Assembly: GCA_030037705.1 (NCBI GenBank)
Contig: JASHQE010000155.1
Coordinates: 1-42,909, forward strand
Length of the DNA stretch: 42,909 nt
Reading direction: 5' to 3'
Source of the DNA: Acidobacteriaceae bacterium
GTDB lineage: Bacteria > Acidobacteriota > Terriglobia > Terriglobales > Acidobacteriaceae
The position numbers were made by a program, and so were the translations under genes. Positions within the stretch are counted from its first letter, which is position 1. Each line of letters opens with the position of its first letter. The notes beneath the pieces are model-generated. The model did no database searches. It had not been told where the DNA came from and was given only the letters and a program-made list of their open reading frames with translations. Positions 35,843 through 42,909 of this stretch are shown piece by piece.

Positions 35843-37288
35843 ATGCTTCATACACCGGCAAGCCGTCCGATAACCCGCCGCGAGGCGCTGCGCAAAATGG
35901 GCTGCGGCTTTGGCTATCTGAGCCTCGCCAGCTTAGTGGGGCAATCGCTGGCCCGCGCAGAAAGTACGAGCGATCGTGCGTCATGGATGATCACCGACAA
36001 GCCCAAGGCCAAGCACGTCATCTTCCTGTTTATGAATGGTGGCATGTCTCAGGTTGATACCTTTGATTACAAGCCGGCTCTCGAAAAATTCAACGGCCAG
36101 CCAATGCCTGGCGGCGCATTGTCCCACGAGCGCAAGACCGGCAACCTGATGAAGTCGCCGTTCGCCTTCAAAAAGTATGGCAAAAGCGGCATCGAAGTCA
36201 GCGAGATCTTCCCGCATCTCGGCGAATGCGTCGACGACATGTGCATCGTTAAGTCGGTATACACAGAGATCCCCAACCACGAGCCGGCGCTCGAGATGAT
36301 GAACACCGGCGCGAACTTTGCCGGCCGTCCTTCCATGGGATCTTGGATCACCTATGGGCTTGGCTCAGAAAATAAGAATCTGCCCGGTTTCGTTGTGCTG
36401 TGCCCTGACGTGCCCACAACCGTGGGTCCGCCGCTCTGGTCCTCGGCGTTTTTGTCACCGGTGTATCAGGGCACGTACGTGTCCGACAAGGTAGACAACG
36501 AGGAATTCGATCCACAGAAGCTCATTGCGAACATTCACAACGACCGCTTCAACCTCGATCAGCAGAAGAAGGAACTCGATCTTGTGAAGCAACTGGATGA
36601 GCTCGGTATGGGCTCCGCGCAGGCTGGTCCCAAAGACCCGCAGCTCGAAGCCACCATCGGCGCTATGGAGACCGCATACCGCATGCAGACTGAGGCGCCC
36701 GACGTCTTTGACGTGCGCAAGGAATCGCCGGCCGTGATCAAAATGTATGGCGAAGGCAGCACAGCCCGCGGCTGTCTGACGGCGGCGCGGTTGATTGAAA
36801 AAGGCGTGCGCATGGTGCAGGTGTATTACGCCAAGGGCGACCCGTGGGATCACCATTTTGATATCGAGCTGCACCGCAAGACCGGCCACGATTCCGATCA
36901 GCCGTTCGCCGCGCTCATCAAGGACCTGAAGCAGCGCGGGCTCTTCGATGAAACCATCATCGTCGCCGGATCGGAGTTCGGGCGCACGCCTGTCGTTGAA
37001 GTAGGCAGCGGATTCATGGGCGGCCAGACGCACAATGGCCGCGATCATAATCCTCACGGGTTTACCATGTGGCTGGCTGGAGGCGGTTTCAAGCAGGGTT
37101 TCACCTATGGCGCCACAGACGACTTCGGCTGGAAAGCCGTGGAGAATCCCGTTCATGTGCACGACATTCACGCCACAATTCTTTATCAGCTCGGCATCGA
37201 CCACACCAAGCTCACGTACCACTACAGCGGCCGCGACTACCGCCTGACCGACTTGTATGGAAACGTGGTTCACGATCTGATCGCATAG
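35843..37288 (+). CDS. DUF1501 protein, Tat-exported, alkaline-phosphatase/sulfatase-like
   Basis: A 481-aa protein. The N-terminus has a twin-arginine signal (TRREALRKMGCGFGYLSLASL, residues about 11-31). The mature part contains HVIFLFMNGGMSQVDTFDYKP, NHEPALEMMNTG, GSEFGRTP and GRDHNPHGFTMWLAGGG, typical DUF1501 blocks. The fold is related to alkaline phosphatase/sulfatase enzymes, but no activity is established. A Tat signal suggests folding, perhaps with a cofactor, before export. It almost always pairs with DUF1549/DUF1553 cytochromes, as here. The start is ATG 35843 with AGAGGAGA seven to nine bases upstream. It is part of the run of same-strand genes that begins with the ABC importer. 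Confidence 0.92.
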   Translation: MLHTPASRPITRREALRKMGCGFGYLSLASLVGQSLARAESTSDRASWMITDKPKAKHVIFLFMNGGMSQVDTFDYKPALEKFNGQPMPGGALSHERKTGNLMKSPFAFKKYGKSGIEVSEIFPHLGECVDDMCIVKSVYTEIPNHEPALEMMNTGANFAGRPSMGSWITYGLGSENKNLPGFVVLCPDVPTTVGPPLWSSAFLSPVYQGTYVSDKVDNEEFDPQKLIANIHNDRFNLDQQKKELDLVKQLDELGMGSAQAGPKDPQLEATIGAMETAYRMQTEAPDVFDVRKESPAVIKMYGEGSTARGCLTAARLIEKGVRMVQVYYAKGDPWDHHFDIELHRKTGHDSDQPFAALIKDLKQRGLFDETIIVAGSEFGRTPVVEVGSGFMGGQTHNGRDHNPHGFTMWLAGGGFKQGFTYGATDDFGWKAVENPVHVHDIHATILYQLGIDHTKLTYHYSGRDYRLTDLYGNVVHDLIA

Positions 37289-37392
37289 TGAAGCGCATCA
37301 CGCCGCTCAACCGGGACTGCTCCAACGCCAAAGCGGTCACAGGAAGAGCGGCGTTGCTATATCCGCATCTCGTTTTTGGAAAGTTGAGACAG

Positions 37393-38403
37393 ATGAAACC
37401 TGCGCTTGTATTGCCGCTTTTATTGTTGGCTGCCGCGTCGTTTGCGCACGCGCAGTTTCCCGAACCGGATGGCGGCGATCTCGAGCCCGGCGTTCTTCCT
37501 CTTACCTGGACCACCGGCGGCCCAAAGTGCATGGAGATTCCCGAGTGGCAGGTGCATGAATATAACCCTGATCTTTACATTCTTCGTCAATCGGGCTGCA
37601 CAGATGCCGAGATGCCGTTTCTTTATCTATTCTTCGGCAAAGACCGCGGCCTGCTCTGGGATACCGGCTCGCGCAACGGCGATCTTGTTCCTGCATTGCA
37701 GCGTGTGGTGCATAACTGGCTTGAGCGCAATCATCGCGAAAGCATTACGCTTGTCGTTACCCACTCACACTCGCACGAGGATCATATCTGGGGCGACGCG
37801 GCGGTACAGGCGATGCATGATCCCGCCATCCCCATCGAATTTGTAGCGCCCACGGTCGAGGCAGCGTCGAAGTTCTTCGCCATCGATGCGTGGCCCACAA
37901 GCACGGGACAGATCGATCTGGGAGAGCGTGTCTTAAGCATTGTTCCCATTCCCGGCCACGATCAATATGCCATTGCGCTCTACGATCGCAGAACCGGCAT
38001 CCTGCTCACGGGCGATAATCTCTATCCCGGCCGGCTCTACATCCCCGATTTTCCTGCGTACAAAGCCAGCACCGAACGGCTCATCGCTTTTCTTGAGGGA
38101 AAACCGGTTGCGCATGTTCTTGGCAATCACATCGAAGAGACGCGCACGCCCTTCAAGGATTTTCCCATCGGTTCCATCTACCACCCGAACGAGCACTGCC
38201 TCGAGCTTTCGTTCGGCACGCTGCTGGAACTGGAAGATGGATTGAAATCCATGGAAGCCGCGCCGCATCGGATGGCGTTTGCCGATTTCACCATCTGGCC
38301 TCTCGATCCCAAAGAGCATGGCCTGGGGCCGCAGATGGAAGAGATCTATAAGCGCACCCAGGCCGAGCAACTGGCCAACAAGTGGAATCAACCGGCGAAG
38401 TAG
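37393..38403 (+). CDS. Secreted metallo-beta-lactamase-fold hydrolase
   Basis: A 336-aa protein with a signal peptide ending ASFAHAQ (about residue 20). The MBL fold is shown by LLWDTG, the metal motif HSHSHEDHIWG (HxHxDH form), PGHDQYAIALYD, LLTGDNLYPGRLY (bridging Asp) and the late histidine in VLGNHIEE. It probably binds two zinc ions and hydrolyses an ester, amide or lactam in the periplasm; the substrate is not evident. The start is ATG 37393, which gives the signal peptide; the frame is open much further upstream, inside the DUF1501 gene, but this is not credible. It follows DUF1501 after 104 bases, so co-transcription is possible. Confidence 0.87.
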   Translation: MKPALVLPLLLLAAASFAHAQFPEPDGGDLEPGVLPLTWTTGGPKCMEIPEWQVHEYNPDLYILRQSGCTDAEMPFLYLFFGKDRGLLWDTGSRNGDLVPALQRVVHNWLERNHRESITLVVTHSHSHEDHIWGDAAVQAMHDPAIPIEFVAPTVEAASKFFAIDAWPTSTGQIDLGERVLSIVPIPGHDQYAIALYDRRTGILLTGDNLYPGRLYIPDFPAYKASTERLIAFLEGKPVAHVLGNHIEETRTPFKDFPIGSIYHPNEHCLELSFGTLLELEDGLKSMEAAPHRMAFADFTIWPLDPKEHGLGPQMEEIYKRTQAEQLANKWNQPAK

Positions 38404-38788
38404 AATCCTTGTGCGGTCGCGGCGAGGTACTAAAGATCACATTTCTGAGCAATCAAGCACCATTTGTCACGGAAACCAGGCCGCTCATGCTATGAAAACG
38501 GCCGTTCATAAAGCGCGATTCTCAAGCGTATCGAAATTCTTTATCCATATGAATTCGGCATGAACCTTGTGTCAGTCTCACAATAAGCCACTTCCACGGG
38601 CATTTCCCTCTAACGGCTTATTGAACGCAGAATCATTCGAACGGCCGCAGCTACTCACAGATTTTTCTCATCTGCGGGGGCTACGCCTAACTGTATCTTC
38701 CGCACGACCGCGACGCAACATCGATAGTTCATCATTCCGCTCCCATACGGCGAGCGGAGCAGGATCGCCTTATCTGGAGGTCAGAACC
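38404..38788. promoter_or_regulatory. 385-base region upstream of the second TonB-type receptor
   Basis: No convincing gene is present; an in-frame upstream extension of the receptor has no family similarity. The region should hold the receptor promoter, but no clear -35/-10 pair stands out. A 10-base palindrome, AACGGCCGTT, lies at 38497-38506. A strong ribosome site, GGAGG (38776-38780), precedes the ATG by eight bases. Confidence 0.4.
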
Positions 38789-41700
38789 ATGAAAGTGTAC
38801 CGGTTTCTTCTTCTTGCTTTCGCTGTCTGTCAACTTACGGTCATCGCGAGCATGGCGCAAACGGCCGTCACCTCGCTGCGTGGAATCGTCACAGATCAAA
38901 CCGGTGCCGTCGTTGCCGGCGCTCATGTGAGCATTACCAATCCTGACACCGGGGCCAAGGCGGAGCGAATCACCAATGTGCATGGTGATTATGATTTCGA
39001 GCAGATTACTCCGGGAAAATACACGATCGTGGTGCAGGCAACCGGTTTCTCGTTGCAGAAGCAGGTGGCCGAGCTGCTTGTGAATCAGGCCGGCAACGTG
39101 GATTTCAAGCTGGGTGTTGCCCAAGCAGCGGAAGAAACGGTTCAGGTGCTCGATACCGCAACCGCGCTCAATACGACGGACGCTACGGTCGGCACGCCGT
39201 TCGATACGCATCAGATTCAATCGCTTCCATTCGAGGGCAATAACGTGCTCGATCTGCTCAGCCTGCAAGCCGGCGTGCTGTTTCTCGGCGATCAGACGCA
39301 AACGCAGATGAACTCCGATAGCCGCAGCGGCGCTGTGGATGGAGCGCGCTCTGACCAGAGCAACGTAACCCTCGACGGACTCGACGACAATGATCAAAAT
39401 TCAGGATATGCCTTTAGTGGTGTCTTGCGCTCTACGCGAGACTCCGTAGAAGAGTTCCGGGTGGTGACCACTAACTCGAATGCCGACTCCGGCCGTTCCT
39501 CCGGCGCGCAGGTTTCGCTCGTTACGCGCAGCGGAACCAACGCCTATCATGGCAGCGTCTATGAGTATTACCGCCCCACCAATACGGTCGCGAACGACTG
39601 GTTCAATAAGCAGGCCGAGATAGCTGCGGGCGAGCCGAATATCCCTCCCAAGTTTCTGCGCAATACCTTCGGCGGTTCGTTCGGTGCTCCCCTCAAAAAA
39701 GACAAGCTCTTTTACTTCGTGGCCTACGAAGGGCAGCGTACAGCCGAGGACTATCAGCAGACACAAGAGGTGCCGCTGCCGTCGTTCCTCTCCGGCTATG
39801 TGAAATACAACACCTCTTCTTGCGCTTCAGCAAATACGCCCTATGCCTGCAGCAATGGGGTGGTCACGCTCTCGCCGGCGAACATCGCCTCGATGGACCC
39901 GAACTGCGCTTCGCTCGGGACCTGTCCGCTGGGACCGGGCGTCAATTCCGCGGTCGAAGCGTATTACGCGAAGCTGCCCGCGTACAATGGCTATCAACTG
40001 GGTGATGATGAGAACCTGGCTTCCTACACCTTCGCCTCGCCGAACCCCATCAACTTGAATACGCTGATTGCCAAGATCGATTACACGCTAAACGACAAGC
40101 ATCGGCTGTTTGTCCGCGCCAATCTGCAGGACGATCACTCGACGGCGCCGGTCCAGTTTCCGGGTTCGGAACCGGATTACCGGCTGGTCGACAACTCGAA
40201 AGGCATTGCCGCCGGCGATGTGTGGACGATTTCCAACACGGTGGTTAACAACTTCCGTTACGGCCTGGTGCGGCAGGGGTACGCCAACCGTGGCGCGACC
40301 GACAGCCCCTACGTGACTTTCCAGGATATTGCCACACTGACGCCGAGCTCGCTCGGAGCAGGCTTCACGTCGTCAATTGTTTCCGTGCCGACGCACAACT
40401 TTGTGGATGATCTGACGTGGATCAAGGGCAAGCACACGATGCAGTTCGGGGCCAACTACCGGCTGGTGCTGAACAATCGCTCATCGGACGCCACACTGTA
40501 TCCGCACGCGGAGGTGACCTACGTCGATCTCGGCTATGGCGCCATCGCTGGCACCGGATCGAGTCTGGATCCGGATGCCTTCGGCTTTCCACAGGTCTCG
40601 AGTATTTCAGCGTACGATGTGGCCATTGCCGATGTCGTCGGCATGATTACCTCGGCTGAGGAGTACTACAACAACAGCTATGCCAACGGGCAGCTGACAT
40701 CGCTGCCGCAGGGCCAGTGGGTGACGCATCACTACCTGACCAATGAGTTCGAGTATTACGGGCAAGATAGCTGGAAGATCAGGCCAAACCTGACGCTGAC
40801 CTTCGGCCTGCGCCACACGCTGTTGGGAGTGCCCTATGAGCGCAACGGCCAGGAGGTGGTGCCTACGGTGAACATGGGCCAGTGGCTGAATAATCGCTGG
40901 AGCGCGGCATCCAAGGGAGAGATCGTGCAGCCGGAGTTCGGATTCGTCCAGGGAGGCAAGGCCAACGGCAAGCCAGGTTTCTGGAACATCGATAAGCTGG
41001 ATCTCGCGCCGCGCTTCGCCATCTCCTATCAGCCAAGTGACAAGCTCACATTGCGGGCTGGCGCCGGCATCTATTACGACCACTTCGGCCAGGGCATTGT
41101 AGACTCCTTTGACCAGGCGGGCGAGTTCGGCCTGGTCACCGGCGACCAGGCTCCGGTGGGCGCAGCGGATGCCGATACTGCGCCGCGCTTCGCATCGGAA
41201 ACCACGGTGCCGACCAGCATCATTCCCACAATCAACGTGACGGGTGCGACGCCGGTGTATCCCGGTGATGACCTGGCGCTGGCCTGGGGCGCTGATCAGA
41301 GCCTCAAAAGCCCGTATTCCTACGCGATCAACGTGGGTTATCAGTTGCAGCTTCGCCATGGCCTGATGCTGGAGGAAACCTACACCGGACGGCTGGGCCG
41401 CCGGCTGCTGCAGATGCGCGACGTGGCTGAGCCTTCGAACCTTGTCGATTCCCAGAGCGGCATGAGTTATTTTCAGGCAAACGCCACACTCGACAAACTG
41501 AACGATGCCGCGACATCTGTAACCAGCGTGCCCAAGGTCGCCTTCTGGGAAGACATGTTTCCTTGGATGGCTGGAGGAGGCCTGACAGCAACGCAGGCGG
41601 TCTACAGCCTGTATTACGGAGGCAATCCGGGCCCGGAGGCTGGCTTCCGTGGTAATGAAGCTTCAGCTCTGTTTCTCCTGGACATACCGGGAGAGCTTGG

Positions 41701-42580
41701 CTACGGTTCTCAGGATTGCTCCACGAACAATGCCTGCTTCCGGTTCTTTGATCCGCAGTACTCGTCTCTCTACGCGTGGTCTTCGATTGGCACCAGCAGC
41801 TACAACGGCCTGCAGTTCGCGCTGCACCAGCAGGAGACGCATGGGGTGCAGTTCGACGCGTACTACACGCTGTCGAAGTCGATCGACCTGGGTTCGGATA
41901 CGGAGCGGACTGGACCGACGGCTTCGACCTTTGGCGGGTATTTCAGCCAGATCATCAACGTCTACAATCCCAAGGGCAACCGCGGCCCCTCGGACTACGA
42001 TGTGCGCAGCGCAGTGTCAGTGAATGCGATCGGGGCGCTGCCCTTTGGGCGCGGCCGGGCATTCGCCGCCAATGCCAATAAGATTACCGATTTCTTTATC
42101 GGCGGATGGAACCTGAACGGACTGACGCACTGGACCAGCGGACTGCCATTCAGCTCGCTTGATGGGTTGGGCTGGAATACCGACTGGGCCGACCAGAGCT
42201 GGAACGTCGCAACGGGCCCGATCGCCTCCGGCGGCCATCAGCGTGACGCTCTCGGCCAACCCAACGCGTTCAAGAATCAGACCACGGCGTTGAACAATAT
42301 TCGGCCTCCCTATGCGGGTGAGACCGGTGAACGCAATTACTATCGCGGTGATGGCTACTTCAGCATCGACACGGGGCTTTCCAAGACCTTCGCGGTGGCG
42401 GAGCGCAACCAGTTCAAGTTCGCCTGGGAGACATTCAACGCGACCAACTCGGTGCGGTTCGATCCAAACTCAATCAACCCCTCGAACGATCCATATTTTG
42501 GACCGGCAACCTACGGGCAATATACCAAGCTCCTGACGGAGGGCCGCCGGATGCAGTTTTCCATGCGCTACAGCTTCTGA
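38789..42580 (+). CDS. TonB-dependent-receptor-like outer-membrane protein with N-terminal carboxypeptidase regulatory domain (2)
   Basis: A 1263-aa Oar-like receptor. Signal peptide ends near ASMAQ (about residue 24). A CarboxypepD_reg domain follows (LRGIVTDQTGAVVAGAHVSI... ITPGKYTIVV). The plug region contains LPFEGNNVLDLLSLQAGV and TLDGLDDNDQ. A long beta-barrel ends in an aromatic residue (SMRYSF). The start is ATG 38789, eight bases after GGAGG. Ligand unknown. It lies on the same strand just after the importer/cytochrome/DUF1501/MBL genes and could bring the substrate of that set across the outer membrane, but receptors of this type are so numerous in Acidobacteriota that adjacency alone is weak evidence. 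Confidence 0.9.
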   Translation: MKVYRFLLLAFAVCQLTVIASMAQTAVTSLRGIVTDQTGAVVAGAHVSITNPDTGAKAERITNVHGDYDFEQITPGKYTIVVQATGFSLQKQVAELLVNQAGNVDFKLGVAQAAEETVQVLDTATALNTTDATVGTPFDTHQIQSLPFEGNNVLDLLSLQAGVLFLGDQTQTQMNSDSRSGAVDGARSDQSNVTLDGLDDNDQNSGYAFSGVLRSTRDSVEEFRVVTTNSNADSGRSSGAQVSLVTRSGTNAYHGSVYEYYRPTNTVANDWFNKQAEIAAGEPNIPPKFLRNTFGGSFGAPLKKDKLFYFVAYEGQRTAEDYQQTQEVPLPSFLSGYVKYNTSSCASANTPYACSNGVVTLSPANIASMDPNCASLGTCPLGPGVNSAVEAYYAKLPAYNGYQLGDDENLASYTFASPNPINLNTLIAKIDYTLNDKHRLFVRANLQDDHSTAPVQFPGSEPDYRLVDNSKGIAAGDVWTISNTVVNNFRYGLVRQGYANRGATDSPYVTFQDIATLTPSSLGAGFTSSIVSVPTHNFVDDLTWIKGKHTMQFGANYRLVLNNRSSDATLYPHAEVTYVDLGYGAIAGTGSSLDPDAFGFPQVSSISAYDVAIADVVGMITSAEEYYNNSYANGQLTSLPQGQWVTHHYLTNEFEYYGQDSWKIRPNLTLTFGLRHTLLGVPYERNGQEVVPTVNMGQWLNNRWSAASKGEIVQPEFGFVQGGKANGKPGFWNIDKLDLAPRFAISYQPSDKLTLRAGAGIYYDHFGQGIVDSFDQAGEFGLVTGDQAPVGAADADTAPRFASETTVPTSIIPTINVTGATPVYPGDDLALAWGADQSLKSPYSYAINVGYQLQLRHGLMLEETYTGRLGRRLLQMRDVAEPSNLVDSQSGMSYFQANATLDKLNDAATSVTSVPKVAFWEDMFPWMAGGGLTATQAVYSLYYGGNPGPEAGFRGNEASALFLLDIPGELGYGSQDCSTNNACFRFFDPQYSSLYAWSSIGTSSYNGLQFALHQQETHGVQFDAYYTLSKSIDLGSDTERTGPTASTFGGYFSQIINVYNPKGNRGPSDYDVRSAVSVNAIGALPFGRGRAFAANANKITDFFIGGWNLNGLTHWTSGLPFSSLDGLGWNTDWADQSWNVATGPIASGGHQRDALGQPNAFKNQTTALNNIRPPYAGETGERNYYRGDGYFSIDTGLSKTFAVAERNQFKFAWETFNATNSVRFDPNSINPSNDPYFGPATYGQYTKLLTEGRRMQFSMRYSF

Positions 42581-42656
42581 AAATGCATGGTGGCCTTCCT
42601 GAGCGGGTGCGCACCTGTCTCTCGTGTCCTGAGCCATTCATTCGCATTGGTTGAGT

Positions 42657-42740
42657 TTGTCATCCTGAGCGAAGGTCGCCGCGGCGACCGCAGTCGAAAG
42701 CCTGCCCTGAGCGAAGTCGAAGGGGATCTGCGGTTGTTCT
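42657..42740. repeat. REP-like intergenic repeat with internal palindrome
   Basis: The stretch begins GTCATCCTGAGCGAAGG and has two direct copies of CCTGAGCGAAG (42664-42674 and 42706-42716) and two of GTCGAAAG/GTCGAAGG. Between them is a perfect 16-base palindrome, GGTCGCCGCGGCGACC (42674-42689). Sequences of the form TCATCCTGAGCGAAGTCGAAGG are, from memory, common intergenic repeats in Acidobacteriota and some other genomes. Only one element is in this window, so its dispersed nature cannot be shown here. Confidence 0.55.
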
Positions 42741-42824
42741 TCAACGAATGAACGATTCACCACACTAGAGCGTGCCCCTGCTCATGTGTCAGGCTGTTTT
42801 GAGACCTCGTTTTGGAAGGATTTC

Positions 42825-42909
42825 ATGGTTCAACGTTCCCCAGTTCTAGCGTTTTTGTTCGCTCTTTCAGTCTCTGTGGTATCGGCGCAAACCTCGACAT
42901 GGGTTCCGG
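42825..42909 (+). CDS. Secreted protein, N-terminal fragment (partial at window end)
   Basis: ATG 42825 preceded four bases upstream by GGAAGGA opens a frame that runs off the window. The 28 visible residues are a textbook signal peptide (MVQRSPVLAFLFALSVSVVSAQ) followed by TSTWVP. A mature start of this kind occurs in YceI-like lipid-binding proteins, but six residues are not enough to assign a family. Confidence 0.6.
   Translation, partial: MVQRSPVLAFLFALSVSVVSAQTSTWVP

Noticed and set aside
37069..37392. Upstream in-frame extension of the MBL hydrolase
   Set aside because: It runs through the DUF1501 3' end; ATG 37393 gives a clean signal peptide.
1..42909. CRISPR arrays, tRNA or rRNA genes, insertion sequences, prophage genes
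   Set aside because: No regular repeat-spacer pattern, no tRNA-like or rRNA-like segment, and no transposase, integrase or phage protein was seen on either strand.

Overview
The window looks like chromosomal DNA of an Acidobacteriota member, most likely class Terriglobia (Acidobacteriaceae-like). The lineage markers are an ADOP-type double MacB/FtsX permease, two very large carboxypeptidase-regulatory/TonB-type outer-membrane receptors, a winged-helix-like/TolB-propeller fusion, and a DUF1549/DUF1553 plus DUF1501 pair. No tRNA, rRNA, CRISPR array, transposase or phage gene is visible. Genus assignment is not possible from sequence reading alone.

Region 1 (1-5949), cell-surface glycan genes. 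The 3' end of a TPP-dependent acetolactate-synthase-like gene converges on a minus-strand block. In transcription order the block is a 730-aa polytopic membrane protein, a family 2 glycosyltransferase, GtrA, an SDR oxidoreductase and an FkbM methyltransferase. The membrane protein, GT2 and GtrA resemble a Gtr-type lipid-linked sugar transfer system.

Region 2 (5950-13495), carbohydrate and accessory genes. A secreted GH5 glycosidase converges on the ADOP permease. The winged-helix-like/TolB fusion lies beyond it.

Region 3 (13496-19119). A 1207-aa TonB-type receptor is divergent from the winged-helix/TolB gene, with a perfect inverted repeat between them. It is followed by a secreted tyrosine-phosphatase-like protein and a di-haem cytochrome c.

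Region 4 (19120-32506), the nitrogen cassette. Two DUF1989 proteins, a 1205-aa biotin-dependent 'urea' carboxylase and allophanate hydrolase form a tight operon. Today this set is best read as guanidine assimilation: guanidine to carboxyguanidine to allophanate to ammonia and CO2. Next come a convergent glutathione-peroxidase homologue that has lost its peroxidatic cysteine, a LysR regulator, and a secreted beta-propeller. An ABC importer (binding protein, permease, ATPase) of the type that accompanies these carboxylases closes the region.

Region 5 (32506-42909). The importer ATPase gene overlaps by one base the start of a 1096-aa secreted protein with three CxxCH haem motifs (PSC1-PSC1-DUF1549-DUF1553). 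A DUF1501 protein, a secreted metallo-beta-lactamase-fold hydrolase and a second TonB-type receptor follow on the same strand. This physical coupling of a guanidine/urea-type importer to a multihaem DUF1549/DUF1553-DUF1501 module is the most unusual feature here. It suggests, as inference only, that periplasmic oxidation or hydrolysis of a larger nitrogen compound feeds the importer. The window ends in the signal peptide of another secreted protein, just after a REP-like intergenic repeat.
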